7,013 bases of DNA from an uncultured Bacteroidales bacterium (GCA_947367415.1 CANBEE010000144.1:1-7013); one strand, 5' to 3'; positions 1-6,512 are shown, counted from the first letter of the stretch. Numbers and translations: made by a program. Notes: generated by a model from the sequence alone, not told the origin.

Positions 1-198
1 TTGCAAGAGGGTATGCGAGAAAAAAATAAAAAAATGAAATTTCGCTATTATACAATTATTCTTTGAATAGGTCGGGCTGTTTTTTGGTTATAACAACCGC
101 AAGCCTTTGGGATAACGGTTTTTCAGTTTGCCGCCGGATACCTTGCCGAAACCGGTAAGTATACCGAAGCCAAGGAGTATCAAGATATTATCGCTCGA
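1..198. other. Upstream region without an intact gene; likely remnant of the gene ending at 903
   Basis: No complete gene is visible. The first 60 bases are A/T rich with two runs of seven A. A short reading frame from ATG at 13 or 34 ends at TGA 64-66, and another in-frame stop (TAA) lies at 91-93, inside the palindrome GTTATAAC (87-94). From 94 to 198 the frame is open and continuous with the downstream gene, encoding helix-like sequence (residues such as GYLAETGKYTEAKEY), but it has no ATG or GTG. This suggests decayed or rearranged coding sequence, although an error at a contig edge would look the same. Confidence 0.5.
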
Positions 199-903
199 TT
201 GAGAGAGGCTATGGACTTGTTTGCTACCTTGAACGCTCCAAAGGAAAATACAGATTATTATATGCGTCATCTGGCAGGACTGAACCTCTCATGCAGTGAA
301 GGACTTACGCTGGAAAAGGCCGACACGCTGGATCCAGCACAACGCTTCAGGCTGATACCGGTTCCGAATGCTCTGAATACCTATAATATATATACCAATG
401 GAATGTATGTGTCGGTGATGGATGAGAGTGGCACGCTGGCTCTGACAGAAACTCCGCGTGATAAGTGGGGAGAGTTTGTCGCAGAACAGGTACTCAGCAA
501 TGCCTTTACGCTAACCAATGTCTCAGGTTTGTTGGGCTCAGTAGGACAATCTCCAAAGGCTGGCGAACCCTGCTTGGGCAATGTAGAGAACAAGGGTTCC
601 AATGTGCGTTGGAAATTGATGGAGGCTAAGCAATCGATTGATGGTGCAGTGGAACCTCTCGACTATAAGTCCGCAATAGATTATGCCATCATTTATGACC
701 AAGCGAGCGAGAGTATACGTTTTGCTTCAGACGATATGCGTGTATTGGCCGAGGTGAGTGTTCGCGTATATACTGTTGGTGGACGTCTGCTGTACACCTT
801 CAGTGCCGACACAGAACAGTCTGTGGCTGAACTCCCCAGTGGCACCTATATCGTGAGTTGGACCCTGGGAGAGACTTCACGCAGCATCAAATTCAAGAAG
901 TAA
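199..903 (+). CDS. C-terminal part of a T9SS-type secreted protein, probably 5'-truncated
   Basis: The frame encodes 234 residues from TTG 199; ATG 211 and ATG 262 are alternatives. None is convincing: there is no signal peptide, and the same frame is open back to 94 with plausible protein sequence, so the visible start is probably not the original one. Residues 1-30 continue a helical segment that begins upstream. Residues about 50-145 form a region of short beta-like stretches (FRLIPVPNALNTYNIY, then VRWKLME) that recalls beta-trefoil or lectin-like modules, but this is only an impression. Residues about 185-234 match the T9SS sorting tail pattern: VRVYTVGGRLLYTF, then LPSGTYIVSW, ending in SIKFKK. 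That tail normally directs passage across the outer membrane. The catalytic or binding part of the ancestral protein is absent, so its substrate cannot be named. With no signal peptide it should not be exported as it stands; a pseudogene is the best reading. Confidence 0.55.
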   Translation: MREAMDLFATLNAPKENTDYYMRHLAGLNLSCSEGLTLEKADTLDPAQRFRLIPVPNALNTYNIYTNGMYVSVMDESGTLALTETPRDKWGEFVAEQVLSNAFTLTNVSGLLGSVGQSPKAGEPCLGNVENKGSNVRWKLMEAKQSIDGAVEPLDYKSAIDYAIIYDQASESIRFASDDMRVLAEVSVRVYTVGGRLLYTFSADTEQSVAELPSGTYIVSWTLGETSRSIKFKK

Positions 904-960
904 TATTGGAATAAACTTCGAAATATATGCCTAAGTGCCTATGTTTTAAGAAACTTTTTG

Positions 961-968
961 TATATTTG
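961..968 (+). promoter_or_regulatory. Candidate Bacteroidetes -7 element (TATATTTG)
   Basis: TATATTTG fits the Bacteroidetes -7 consensus TAnnTTTG. It ends 43 bases before ATG 1012, much like the promoter before the superoxide reductase gene (45 bases). The -33 element is weak: TTTT at 944-947 leaves only a 13-base spacer. The motif overlaps a perfect 10-base palindrome, TTTGCGCAAA (965-974). It would drive the small membrane protein gene and the genes after it. Confidence 0.45.
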
Positions 969-1011
969 CGCAAAATGATTTGATTATTAACACGAAGAGA
1001 ATCATAAAGCT

Positions 1012-1188
1012 ATGAATAAAAAACCGAAGATACAGAATCAGATACAGGAACAAGGCGCTAGACCTGATGAACCGATGCCAGTACAACCACAGAGAAAGAA
1101 GTTTCATGGTTTCTCCATGGGTTTTCTCCTTATTCTGCTCGCAGTAGTGGTGGGTCTGTATATTGTATGTACTTTCATGGCTGGATAA
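1012..1188 (+). CDS. Small single-pass membrane protein (58 residues), function unknown
   Basis: ATG at 1012 opens a 58-codon frame ending with TAA 1186-1188. Residues 1-34 are polar and rich in Lys, Gln and Pro (MNKKPKIQNQIQEQ at the start, RKK just before the membrane segment). Residues about 36-57 are a strong hydrophobic helix (FLLILLAVVVGLYIVCTF), followed by a three-residue end. By the positive-inside rule the basic N-terminal part should lie in the cytoplasm, giving an N-in, C-out protein. A -7 promoter element lies 43 bases upstream, and the next gene starts 7 bases after the stop, so it is probably the first gene of an operon with the T9SS-tail protein and the arabinanase. I do not recognise a family. 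Short length makes chance possible, but promoter placement, hydrophobic pattern and tight spacing support a real gene. Confidence 0.7.
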   Translation: MNKKPKIQNQIQEQGARPDEPMPVQPQRKKFHGFSMGFLLILLAVVVGLYIVCTFMAG

Positions 1189-1195
1189 GAACGAT

Positions 1196-1669
1196 ATGAA
1201 GAAGTGTTCTGTTTTACGTCGTTTATTAGCTGTCGCCTTGATGCTTTGGCAAGGGCAGGCGCTAATGGCACAGGCCGATGGCTTCGATTGGTACGTGTCG
1301 TATACCGATAGTGCCGAAGTGTCGCTCGACTTGGCCAATTTGCGTAGCTTGAAGTTCTCGTATAGCGAGCGAACAATGACTGCCAATTACCGTGACGGTA
1401 GTAGCCGTACGCATGACTATAGCCGCATAAGCAAGATGTATTTTGCAGCAGCAAGCGGAATAGATGTAGTAACCAGTGACAAACAGCTTTATGCGCTAAA
1501 TGGTACTATGCTAACCTTGAGCGAGGAGGTGAGCAGTGCTGTGCTGTACAGACTTGATGGCACCCTCGTGATGACTATTACTGATAGTGTGGTGCAGCTC
1601 CAAGGATTGCAGCCCGGAATATATGTATTGCGTGTAGATAATCAAACAGCAAAGCTATGTGTACGATGA
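1196..1669 (+). CDS. Small exported protein with T9SS-like C-terminal sorting tail
   Basis: I chose ATG 1196 (157 residues) over the upstream TTG 1163, because it begins directly with a signal peptide: basic MKKCSVLRR, a hydrophobic stretch, and likely cleavage near MAQA (residues 24-27). Residues about 42-83 form a short beta module with the pattern LANLRSLKFS, then DGSSRTHDYSRISKMYF. Similar modules are common in Bacteroidetes exported proteins. Residues about 90-157 resemble a T9SS type A tail: VLYRLDGTLVM, then LQGLQPGIYVLRV. No enzymatic or binding domain separates the two parts, so the protein is mainly an export signal, a linker module and a sorting tail. It could be a surface accessory protein or a reduced relative of a larger enzyme. 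The start lies 7 bases after the small membrane gene, and the stop TGA overlaps the next gene's ATG (ATGA), which suggests coupled translation with the arabinanase. Confidence 0.75.
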   Translation: MKKCSVLRRLLAVALMLWQGQALMAQADGFDWYVSYTDSAEVSLDLANLRSLKFSYSERTMTANYRDGSSRTHDYSRISKMYFAAASGIDVVTSDKQLYALNGTMLTLSEEVSSAVLYRLDGTLVMTITDSVVQLQGLQPGIYVLRVDNQTAKLCVR

Positions 1670-3474
1670 AACGAATGATGACAGCTGTGCTGTGTGGTGC
1701 AATGACGTGCTTTGCCGTAGCGCAGAATATCCCCGAAAAGATATATGTGAACCGCTATAGCTCCGAGAAGAGAGTAGATGTGGTCAGTGGTGCCTATGTT
1801 GACAGTATCATCGTGAAACCGGGCAATGTGAAGTTGCTCGATTCGCTGCGTTTTCATATTAGCGACGGTACTACCCGTGGATTCCGCATACGCAGTATAG
1901 ATAGTGTCAGTGTCGACGAACCCCGCGACCTGTTGCTCAAGGAACTTACCTATTATAATAAGATAAGCAATAAGCGTATCCCCACGTATGCCGATAGTTA
2001 TACCAATATTGCGGGATGGAATCAGCGCACCCAGTGGAATCTGGCCAATGTGCATGACCCCACCGTGATGAAAGCGGCCGACGGATATTATTATATGTAT
2101 CAGACCGATGCTTCGTATGGCAATGCCCACGATGGTCATGGCCACTTCCACGGACGCCGCTCGCTCGACCTCGTCAACTGGGAGTATTTGGGTGGTACCT
2201 TGATGGTCGACCAGCCCCAGTGGGCGCTCGACTCGGTGAATGCCTATTTCACTCGTATGGGGCGTGCTACCGTGGATAAACTGACCAATATGGGCTATTG
2301 GGCTCCCGTGGTGCGCAAGATCAACGATAATCTGTACCGTATGTACTACTGCCTCGTGCCCGACCAATGGGCATTCATCGGTATGATGGAGACCACTGAC
2401 CCTGCCTCCAATAAGTGGGAAGACAAGGGCTATGTCATCAGCAGTAGCTCCGATAAGGCTGCCTCTTCCTATGGCACGGGAAGTCAGTGGGGTGGGTGGT
2501 TCTGCTTCAATGCCATTGACCCCACCTATGAGGTCACTCCCGACGGTCGCCATTGGCTCATCTATGGCTCATGGCATACGGGTATCTCTGCCATTGAAAT
2601 TGATCCTGAGACAGGTAAGCTGATGAAGTATCCCGGCAATCCGTGGGGGATAGGCTCCGCTGCAGCAGGAGCTACCACACGCTATGGCAAGCGCATCTAT
2701 ACTCGTAAGGCAGGTGAACGTTGGCAAGCATCAGAGGGGCCCGAGGTAATCTACAATCCCGAAACCAGGTATTACTATCTCTTCCTTGCTTATGATGAAT
2801 TGGCTGTAGCTTATAACACCCGAGTGTGCCGTGCCCGTAATATTACAGGACCATACTTTGGCATGGATGGTGCAAATGTTACTAATGGAGCCGACTGCTA
2901 TCCTGTAGTGACGCATCCCTACAAGTTCAAGCCTCAAGTTGCGGCCGATAGTATCAGCGGTTGGGTAGGTATAGCTCACTGTGGCGTGTTCACCGATGGT
3001 GAGGGCAATTGGTTCTATACTTCTCAAGGCCGTCTCCCCGAGGGAGCTCGCGGCAATGCCTATTCCAATGCCATCATGCATGGCCATGTACGCCGTATTC
3101 TGTGGACAGAGAGCGGATGGCCTGTAGTGCTTCCTGAGCGCTATGCTGCCGTACCTCAGGCATCGCTCACGGCCGAGGAGTTTGTGGGTGAGTGGGAGCA
3201 TATCAACCTCACCTATAGCTACCAGAAGCAGCGTACATCGGGCAAGCTCACCCTCAATGCCGATGGCACTATGTCGGGAGCGCTGAGTGGAAACTGGAGT
3301 TTCGACCCCGAGACCAATATCCTCCGACTCGGTTCCTTCAAGATGTGTGTGGCTCGAGAACTCGATTGGGAAGCCTCACCACGCAAGGCGACCATTGTTT
3401 ATGCTGGATACAGTAGCGATGGCAAGCGCACATTCTGGGGTAAGAGAGTGGGGGAGTGGAGTGATGCTCTCTGA
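1666..3474 (+). CDS. GH43 family arabinan endo-1,5-alpha-L-arabinosidase (exported)
   Basis: The likely enzyme cleaves alpha-1,5-linked arabinan (pectin side chains). I chose ATG 1666 (602 residues) over ATG 1657: it forms a 4-base ATGA overlap with the previous stop and begins the signal peptide directly, MKRMMTAVLCGAM, with cleavage near AVAQ (residues 18-21). Residues about 20-85 are a small module with DSLRFHISDGTT and IRSIDSVSV. The five-bladed propeller spans about 115-490. GH43 catalytic candidates are the base D131 (NVHDPTV), the pKa-tuning D285 (AIDPTYE) and the acid E357 (SEGPEVIYNP). H438 (IAHCGVF) matches the metal-site His of characterised arabinanases. W212-A213-P214 also fits the fold. 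Residues about 505-602 resemble the beta-barrel C-terminal domain of long arabinanases. The protein lacks a T9SS tail and has no good lipobox, so it is probably periplasmic. Family call is firm; endo specificity is inferred from overall similarity. Confidence 0.9.
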   Translation: MKRMMTAVLCGAMTCFAVAQNIPEKIYVNRYSSEKRVDVVSGAYVDSIIVKPGNVKLLDSLRFHISDGTTRGFRIRSIDSVSVDEPRDLLLKELTYYNKISNKRIPTYADSYTNIAGWNQRTQWNLANVHDPTVMKAADGYYYMYQTDASYGNAHDGHGHFHGRRSLDLVNWEYLGGTLMVDQPQWALDSVNAYFTRMGRATVDKLTNMGYWAPVVRKINDNLYRMYYCLVPDQWAFIGMMETTDPASNKWEDKGYVISSSSDKAASSYGTGSQWGGWFCFNAIDPTYEVTPDGRHWLIYGSWHTGISAIEIDPETGKLMKYPGNPWGIGSAAAGATTRYGKRIYTRKAGERWQASEGPEVIYNPETRYYYLFLAYDELAVAYNTRVCRARNITGPYFGMDGANVTNGADCYPVVTHPYKFKPQVAADSISGWVGIAHCGVFTDGEGNWFYTSQGRLPEGARGNAYSNAIMHGHVRRILWTESGWPVVLPERYAAVPQASLTAEEFVGEWEHINLTYSYQKQRTSGKLTLNADGTMSGALSGNWSFDPETNILRLGSFKMCVARELDWEASPRKATIVYAGYSSDGKRTFWGKRVGEWSDAL

Positions 3475-3508
3475 ATAATGAATTGGAAATAATGAATTCT
3501 GAAGAATA
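3474..3508. repeat. Degenerate 7-base tandem repeat before the redox operon
   Basis: Read in steps of seven, the tract is AATAATG, AATTGGA, AATAATG, AATTCTG, AAGAATA. The 11-mer AATAATGAATT occurs twice (3474-3484 and 3488-3498), exactly 14 bases apart. It starts on the last base of the arabinanase stop codon and ends seven bases before ATG 3516. No promoter consensus is visible in this gap, so the redox genes may be read through from upstream. Confidence 0.55.
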
Positions 3509-3515
3509 AATTACT

Positions 3516-5006
3516 ATGCTAAAAAACATTCGTCGTACTCTTGCGGTACTCTTTGCCGGCCTGCTTACGCTGATGCTGCTCGACTTCACGGGCACGCTTC
3601 ATGCCTGGTTGGGCTGGATGGCAAAGGTGCAGTTCCTGCCCGCCGTACTGGCACTCAACGTGGGTGTCATCGTCTTCCTTGTGTTGCTCACCCTCATCTT
3701 CGGACGCGTATACTGCTCGGTGATATGTCCGCTGGGCGTATTCCAGGACCTCGTGTCGTGGCTGGCCGGTAAGCGCAAGAAGAACCGTTTCCGCCACTCG
3801 CGTGCCGTCAACTGGCTCCGCTATGGCATGTTGGCCCTGTTTGTGGTGGCCATCGTGGCAGGCATCAATAGCTTCGTGGTGCTCTTTGCACCCTATAGCG
3901 CCTATGGCCGTATGGTATCGGCGCTGCTGCAGCCCATATATATAGGTATAAATAACCTGCTGGCCCAGCTGGCCGAACGCATGGACAGCTACGCCTTCTA
4001 CACCTTCGACGTGTGGATGAAGAGTCTGCCTGTGCTCATCGTGGCCATTGTGACCTTTCTCGTGGTGGCCGTGCTTGCTTGGCGTGGCGGACGCACCTAT
4101 TGCAACACCATCTGCCCCGTGGGCACCGTGCTGGGCTTCCTCTCACGCTTCTCATGGCTGAAGCCCGTGATCGATACCGATAAGTGCAACGGCTGCGGAC
4201 TCTGTGAGCGCAACTGCAAGGCTTCGTGCATCCATAGCAAGGAACATTCTATCGACTATAGCCGCTGCGTGGCTTGTATGGACTGCATCGATAAGTGCAA
4301 GCGAGGAGCCATCAAGTATACACGACCTTCTAACTTATCTATACAGCCTGTTGAATCTAAAGAATCAAAAGCTCCTGACGCCTCACGCCGCGCCTTCCTC
4401 GCCACCGCAGCCGCTGTAACAGCTACTGCTGCCCTCAAAGCTGAGGAGAAAAAGGTCGATGGCGGACTGGCCGAGATACTTGACAAGAAGGTGCCCGAGC
4501 GTCAGACACCCATCCTACCTCCTGGTGCACTCACCGCCAAGCACTTTGCCCAACACTGCACGGCCTGCCAGCTGTGTGTGTCGGCTTGCCCCAATGGCGT
4601 GCTTCGTCCTGCCACCAGTCTCGACCGCTTCATGCAGCCCGAGCTCTCCTATGAGCGTGGCTACTGCCGTCCCGAGTGTACACGCTGCTCTGAGGTGTGC
4701 CCTGCGGGAGCTATACAGCCCATCACCCGCGAAGAGAAGTCCTCAACTCAGGTGGGTCATGCCGTATGGATTCGCAAGAACTGTATCGTCCTCACAGATG
4801 ATGTCAACTGCGGCAACTGCCAGCGCCATTGTCCCACAGGAGCCATACAGATGGTGCCCTCCGACGAGAGCAATCCCAGCTCGCGTCGTATCCCTGTCAT
4901 CGATGTAGAGCGCTGCATCGGCTGCGGTGCCTGTGAGAACCTGTGTCCGGCACGTCCCTACAGTGCCATCTATGTAGAGGGACACTTGGCAACGAAAACA
5001 ATCTAA
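3516..5006 (+). CDS. NapH-like/NapG-like fusion: membrane polyferredoxin with internal Tat-type segment
   Basis: This 496-residue protein probably passes electrons from the quinone pool across the inner membrane. The first half is NapH-like: four likely membrane helices (about 6-27, 40-62, 101-124, 170-189), with a CX3CP motif after the second (C67, C71) and after the fourth (C196, C200), then two CX2CX2CX3C clusters (C224-C234, C251-C261). A polar linker (271-289) leads to SRRAFLATAAAVTATAAL (290-307), which fits a twin-arginine signal. The second half is NapG-like, with four clusters: C348/351/354/358, C384/388/391/395, C423/432/435/439 (CX8CX2CX3CP) and C467/470/473/477. In NapGH-type systems the two halves are separate proteins on opposite sides of the membrane. 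No nap reductase genes are present, so the partner is probably the gene 21 bases downstream. The ATG lies 41 bases after the arabinanase stop, with no clear ribosome site. Family assignment is strong; electron donor and acceptor are inferred. Confidence 0.85.
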   Translation: MLKNIRRTLAVLFAGLLTLMLLDFTGTLHAWLGWMAKVQFLPAVLALNVGVIVFLVLLTLIFGRVYCSVICPLGVFQDLVSWLAGKRKKNRFRHSRAVNWLRYGMLALFVVAIVAGINSFVVLFAPYSAYGRMVSALLQPIYIGINNLLAQLAERMDSYAFYTFDVWMKSLPVLIVAIVTFLVVAVLAWRGGRTYCNTICPVGTVLGFLSRFSWLKPVIDTDKCNGCGLCERNCKASCIHSKEHSIDYSRCVACMDCIDKCKRGAIKYTRPSNLSIQPVESKESKAPDASRRAFLATAAAVTATAALKAEEKKVDGGLAEILDKKVPERQTPILPPGALTAKHFAQHCTACQLCVSACPNGVLRPATSLDRFMQPELSYERGYCRPECTRCSEVCPAGAIQPITREEKSSTQVGHAVWIRKNCIVLTDDVNCGNCQRHCPTGAIQMVPSDESNPSSRRIPVIDVERCIGCGACENLCPARPYSAIYVEGHLATKTI

Positions 5007-5027
5007 GAATCAATCGAAGCGATAACT

Positions 5028-6416
5028 ATGGATAAAAACAACAATAACAACCTCACCCGCCGTGGCTTCATCAAAACTCTCGGTGGAGGAGTACTCACCA
5101 CAGCAGCCGTGATGACGGGTTGCTCGGGTAAGAAAGAGCAGGGCGCCATCACCTATGGCGGCTCCACAGAGATACTGGGCGAAATGACCTACCGCACCCA
5201 TCCCACATCGGGCGATAAGGTGTCAATCCTCGGCTACGGCTGCATGCGCTGGCCGCAGAAGAAGGTGAAGGACGAGAATGGCAAGGAGCAGGAGATCATT
5301 GATCAGGAAATGGTGAACGAGCTTGTCGACTATGCCATGGCCCACGGAGTCAACTACTACGACACGTCGCCTGCCTACCTCCGTGGTAAGTCGGAGCAGA
5401 GCACGGGCATCGCCCTCAAGCGCTATCCTCGCGAGAGCTACTACGTGGCTACCAAGTTGTCGAACTTCTCGCGCAGCACCTGGAGCCGCGAGGCCTCGAT
5501 GAAGATGTACCACGACTCTATGCGCGAGCTGCAGGTCGACTACATAGACTACTACCTGCTACACTCGCTGGGCAACGATTACCGCAACTTCGAACAGCGT
5601 TACGTCGACAACGGTATGCTCGACTACTTGCAGGAGGAGCGCCGTGCAGGCCGTATACGCCACCTGGGATTCTCGTTCCATGGCAACAACGAGGCCTTCG
5701 ACCGCTACCTGAAGCTACACGATGAGGGCACCATCCATTGGGACTTCATCCAAATACAGATGAACTACCTCGACTGGAAAAACTCTGATGCCGAGTACCT
5801 TTATGTACAACTCGAGCGACGTGGCATCCCCGTAGTCATCATGGAGCCCCTGCTTGGAGGCCGTCTGTCGCGTGTGCCCGACCATATCGTGCGCCGCCTC
5901 AAGACCCGCGAACCCGATCGCAGCGTGGCTTCCTGGGCCTTCCGCTTTGCCGGCACCCCGAAGGGCGTGCTCAGCGTACTCAGCGGTATGACCTATATGG
6001 AGCACCTACAGGACAACCTCGCCAGCTACTCGCCTCTGCAGCCCCTCACCGAGGAGGAGAACGAGTTTCTCTACGATACGGCCGAGCTCATCGCCAAGTA
6101 CCCCACCATCCCCTGCAACGACTGCAAGTACTGTATGCCCTGTCCCTACGGACTCGATATCCCTGCCATCCTGCTCCACTACAACAAGTGTGTCAACGAA
6201 GGCAACATCCCCAAGAGCCGTCAGGACGAGGGCTATGCCGAGATGCGTCGCGCCTTCCTCGTGGGGTACGACCGCTCCGTACCCAAGCTGCGCCAAGCCG
6301 ACCACTGCGTAGGATGCAACGAGTGCGTGAGCCATTGCCCCCAACGCATACGCATACCGCGCGAAATGCAGCGTATCGACAAGTATGTAGAGTCGCTCAA
6401 GCAAGAGACACTCTGA
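5028..6416 (+). CDS. Tat-type lipoprotein: aldo/keto reductase with C-terminal [4Fe-4S] ferredoxin motifs
   Basis: The 462-residue product begins with a twin-arginine signal (LTRRGFIK, residues 9-16), a hydrophobic stretch and a lipobox-like MTGC with C32 as the candidate lipidated residue, so a folded, cofactor-loaded protein is probably anchored in the envelope. Residues about 60-340 are an aldo/keto reductase barrel with the usual tetrad in place: D112 and Y117 (YYDTSPAYLRG), K143 (VATKLS) and H179 (YYLLHS). SGMTYMEHLQDNL (319-331) matches the end of this fold. Two cysteine motifs follow: C363/366/369/372 (CX2CX2CX2CP, in a NDCKYCMPCPYG context) and C427/430/433/437 (CX2CX2CX3CP). Such enzymes normally use NAD(P)H, which is scarce outside the cytoplasm; the ferredoxin motifs suggest electrons come from the preceding polyferredoxin gene, 21 bases upstream. 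Substrate is unknown. Family call is firm; envelope location and partner are inferred. Confidence 0.88.
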   Translation: MDKNNNNNLTRRGFIKTLGGGVLTTAAVMTGCSGKKEQGAITYGGSTEILGEMTYRTHPTSGDKVSILGYGCMRWPQKKVKDENGKEQEIIDQEMVNELVDYAMAHGVNYYDTSPAYLRGKSEQSTGIALKRYPRESYYVATKLSNFSRSTWSREASMKMYHDSMRELQVDYIDYYLLHSLGNDYRNFEQRYVDNGMLDYLQEERRAGRIRHLGFSFHGNNEAFDRYLKLHDEGTIHWDFIQIQMNYLDWKNSDAEYLYVQLERRGIPVVIMEPLLGGRLSRVPDHIVRRLKTREPDRSVASWAFRFAGTPKGVLSVLSGMTYMEHLQDNLASYSPLQPLTEEENEFLYDTAELIAKYPTIPCNDCKYCMPCPYGLDIPAILLHYNKCVNEGNIPKSRQDEGYAEMRRAFLVGYDRSVPKLRQADHCVGCNECVSHCPQRIRIPREMQRIDKYVESLKQETL

Positions 6417-6423
6417 GGTAAGG

Positions 6424-6503
6424 TATGATTGAGAATTGAGGGTTGAGGGTTGATATTCTAGAAACACTATCCATCAACCCTCAATCTTCATTCTTCAACT
6501 ATA
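6424..6503 (+). repeat. Long hairpin made of 7-base units after the reductase gene
   Basis: The left arm reads GATTGAG, AATTGAG, GGTTGAG, GGTTGAT (6427-6454). The right arm reads ATCAACC, CTCAATC, TTCATTC, TTCAACT (6473-6500). The inner 12 bases pair perfectly (6443-6454 with 6473-6484) around an 18-base loop. Allowing G-U pairs, 28 of 31 positions pair from 6424/6503 inward, counted by hand. It starts 7 bases after the reductase stop and could end or protect the operon transcript, but there is no T-run as in a standard terminator. Confidence 0.75.
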
Positions 6504-6512
6504 AACCTCCTC

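Noticed and set aside
1163..1195. Upstream TTG start (1163) for the T9SS-tail protein
   Set aside because: It would add 11 residues before the signal peptide and overlap the small membrane gene; ATG 1196 starts directly with a normal signal peptide.
946..1454. Overlapping minus-strand reading frames across 946-1386 and 1104-1454
   Set aside because: They lie antisense to the small membrane gene and the T9SS-tail gene, have no recognisable domain, and show low-complexity composition typical of complement translation.
1657..1665. Upstream ATG (1657) for the arabinanase
   Set aside because: It adds only MCT. ATG 1666 gives the typical ATGA overlap with the previous stop and a cleaner signal peptide, though either is possible.
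1642..2553. A 303-residue minus-strand frame opposite the arabinanase
   Set aside because: It is antisense to the catalytic core of a clear GH43 gene. Its His- and Ile-rich sequence mirrors the complement of Asp and Tyr codons, and no family is recognisable.
3516..5006. A true periplasmic nitrate reductase operon (nap)
   Set aside because: Only NapG/H-like sequence is present. No molybdopterin subunit or cytochrome is visible on either side, so naming it napGH would be misleading.
6427..6500. CRISPR array or intrinsic terminator at the heptamer hairpin
   Set aside because: Units are 7 bases with no unique spacers, so it is not CRISPR. The stem is not followed by a T-run, so a standard intrinsic terminator is not supported.
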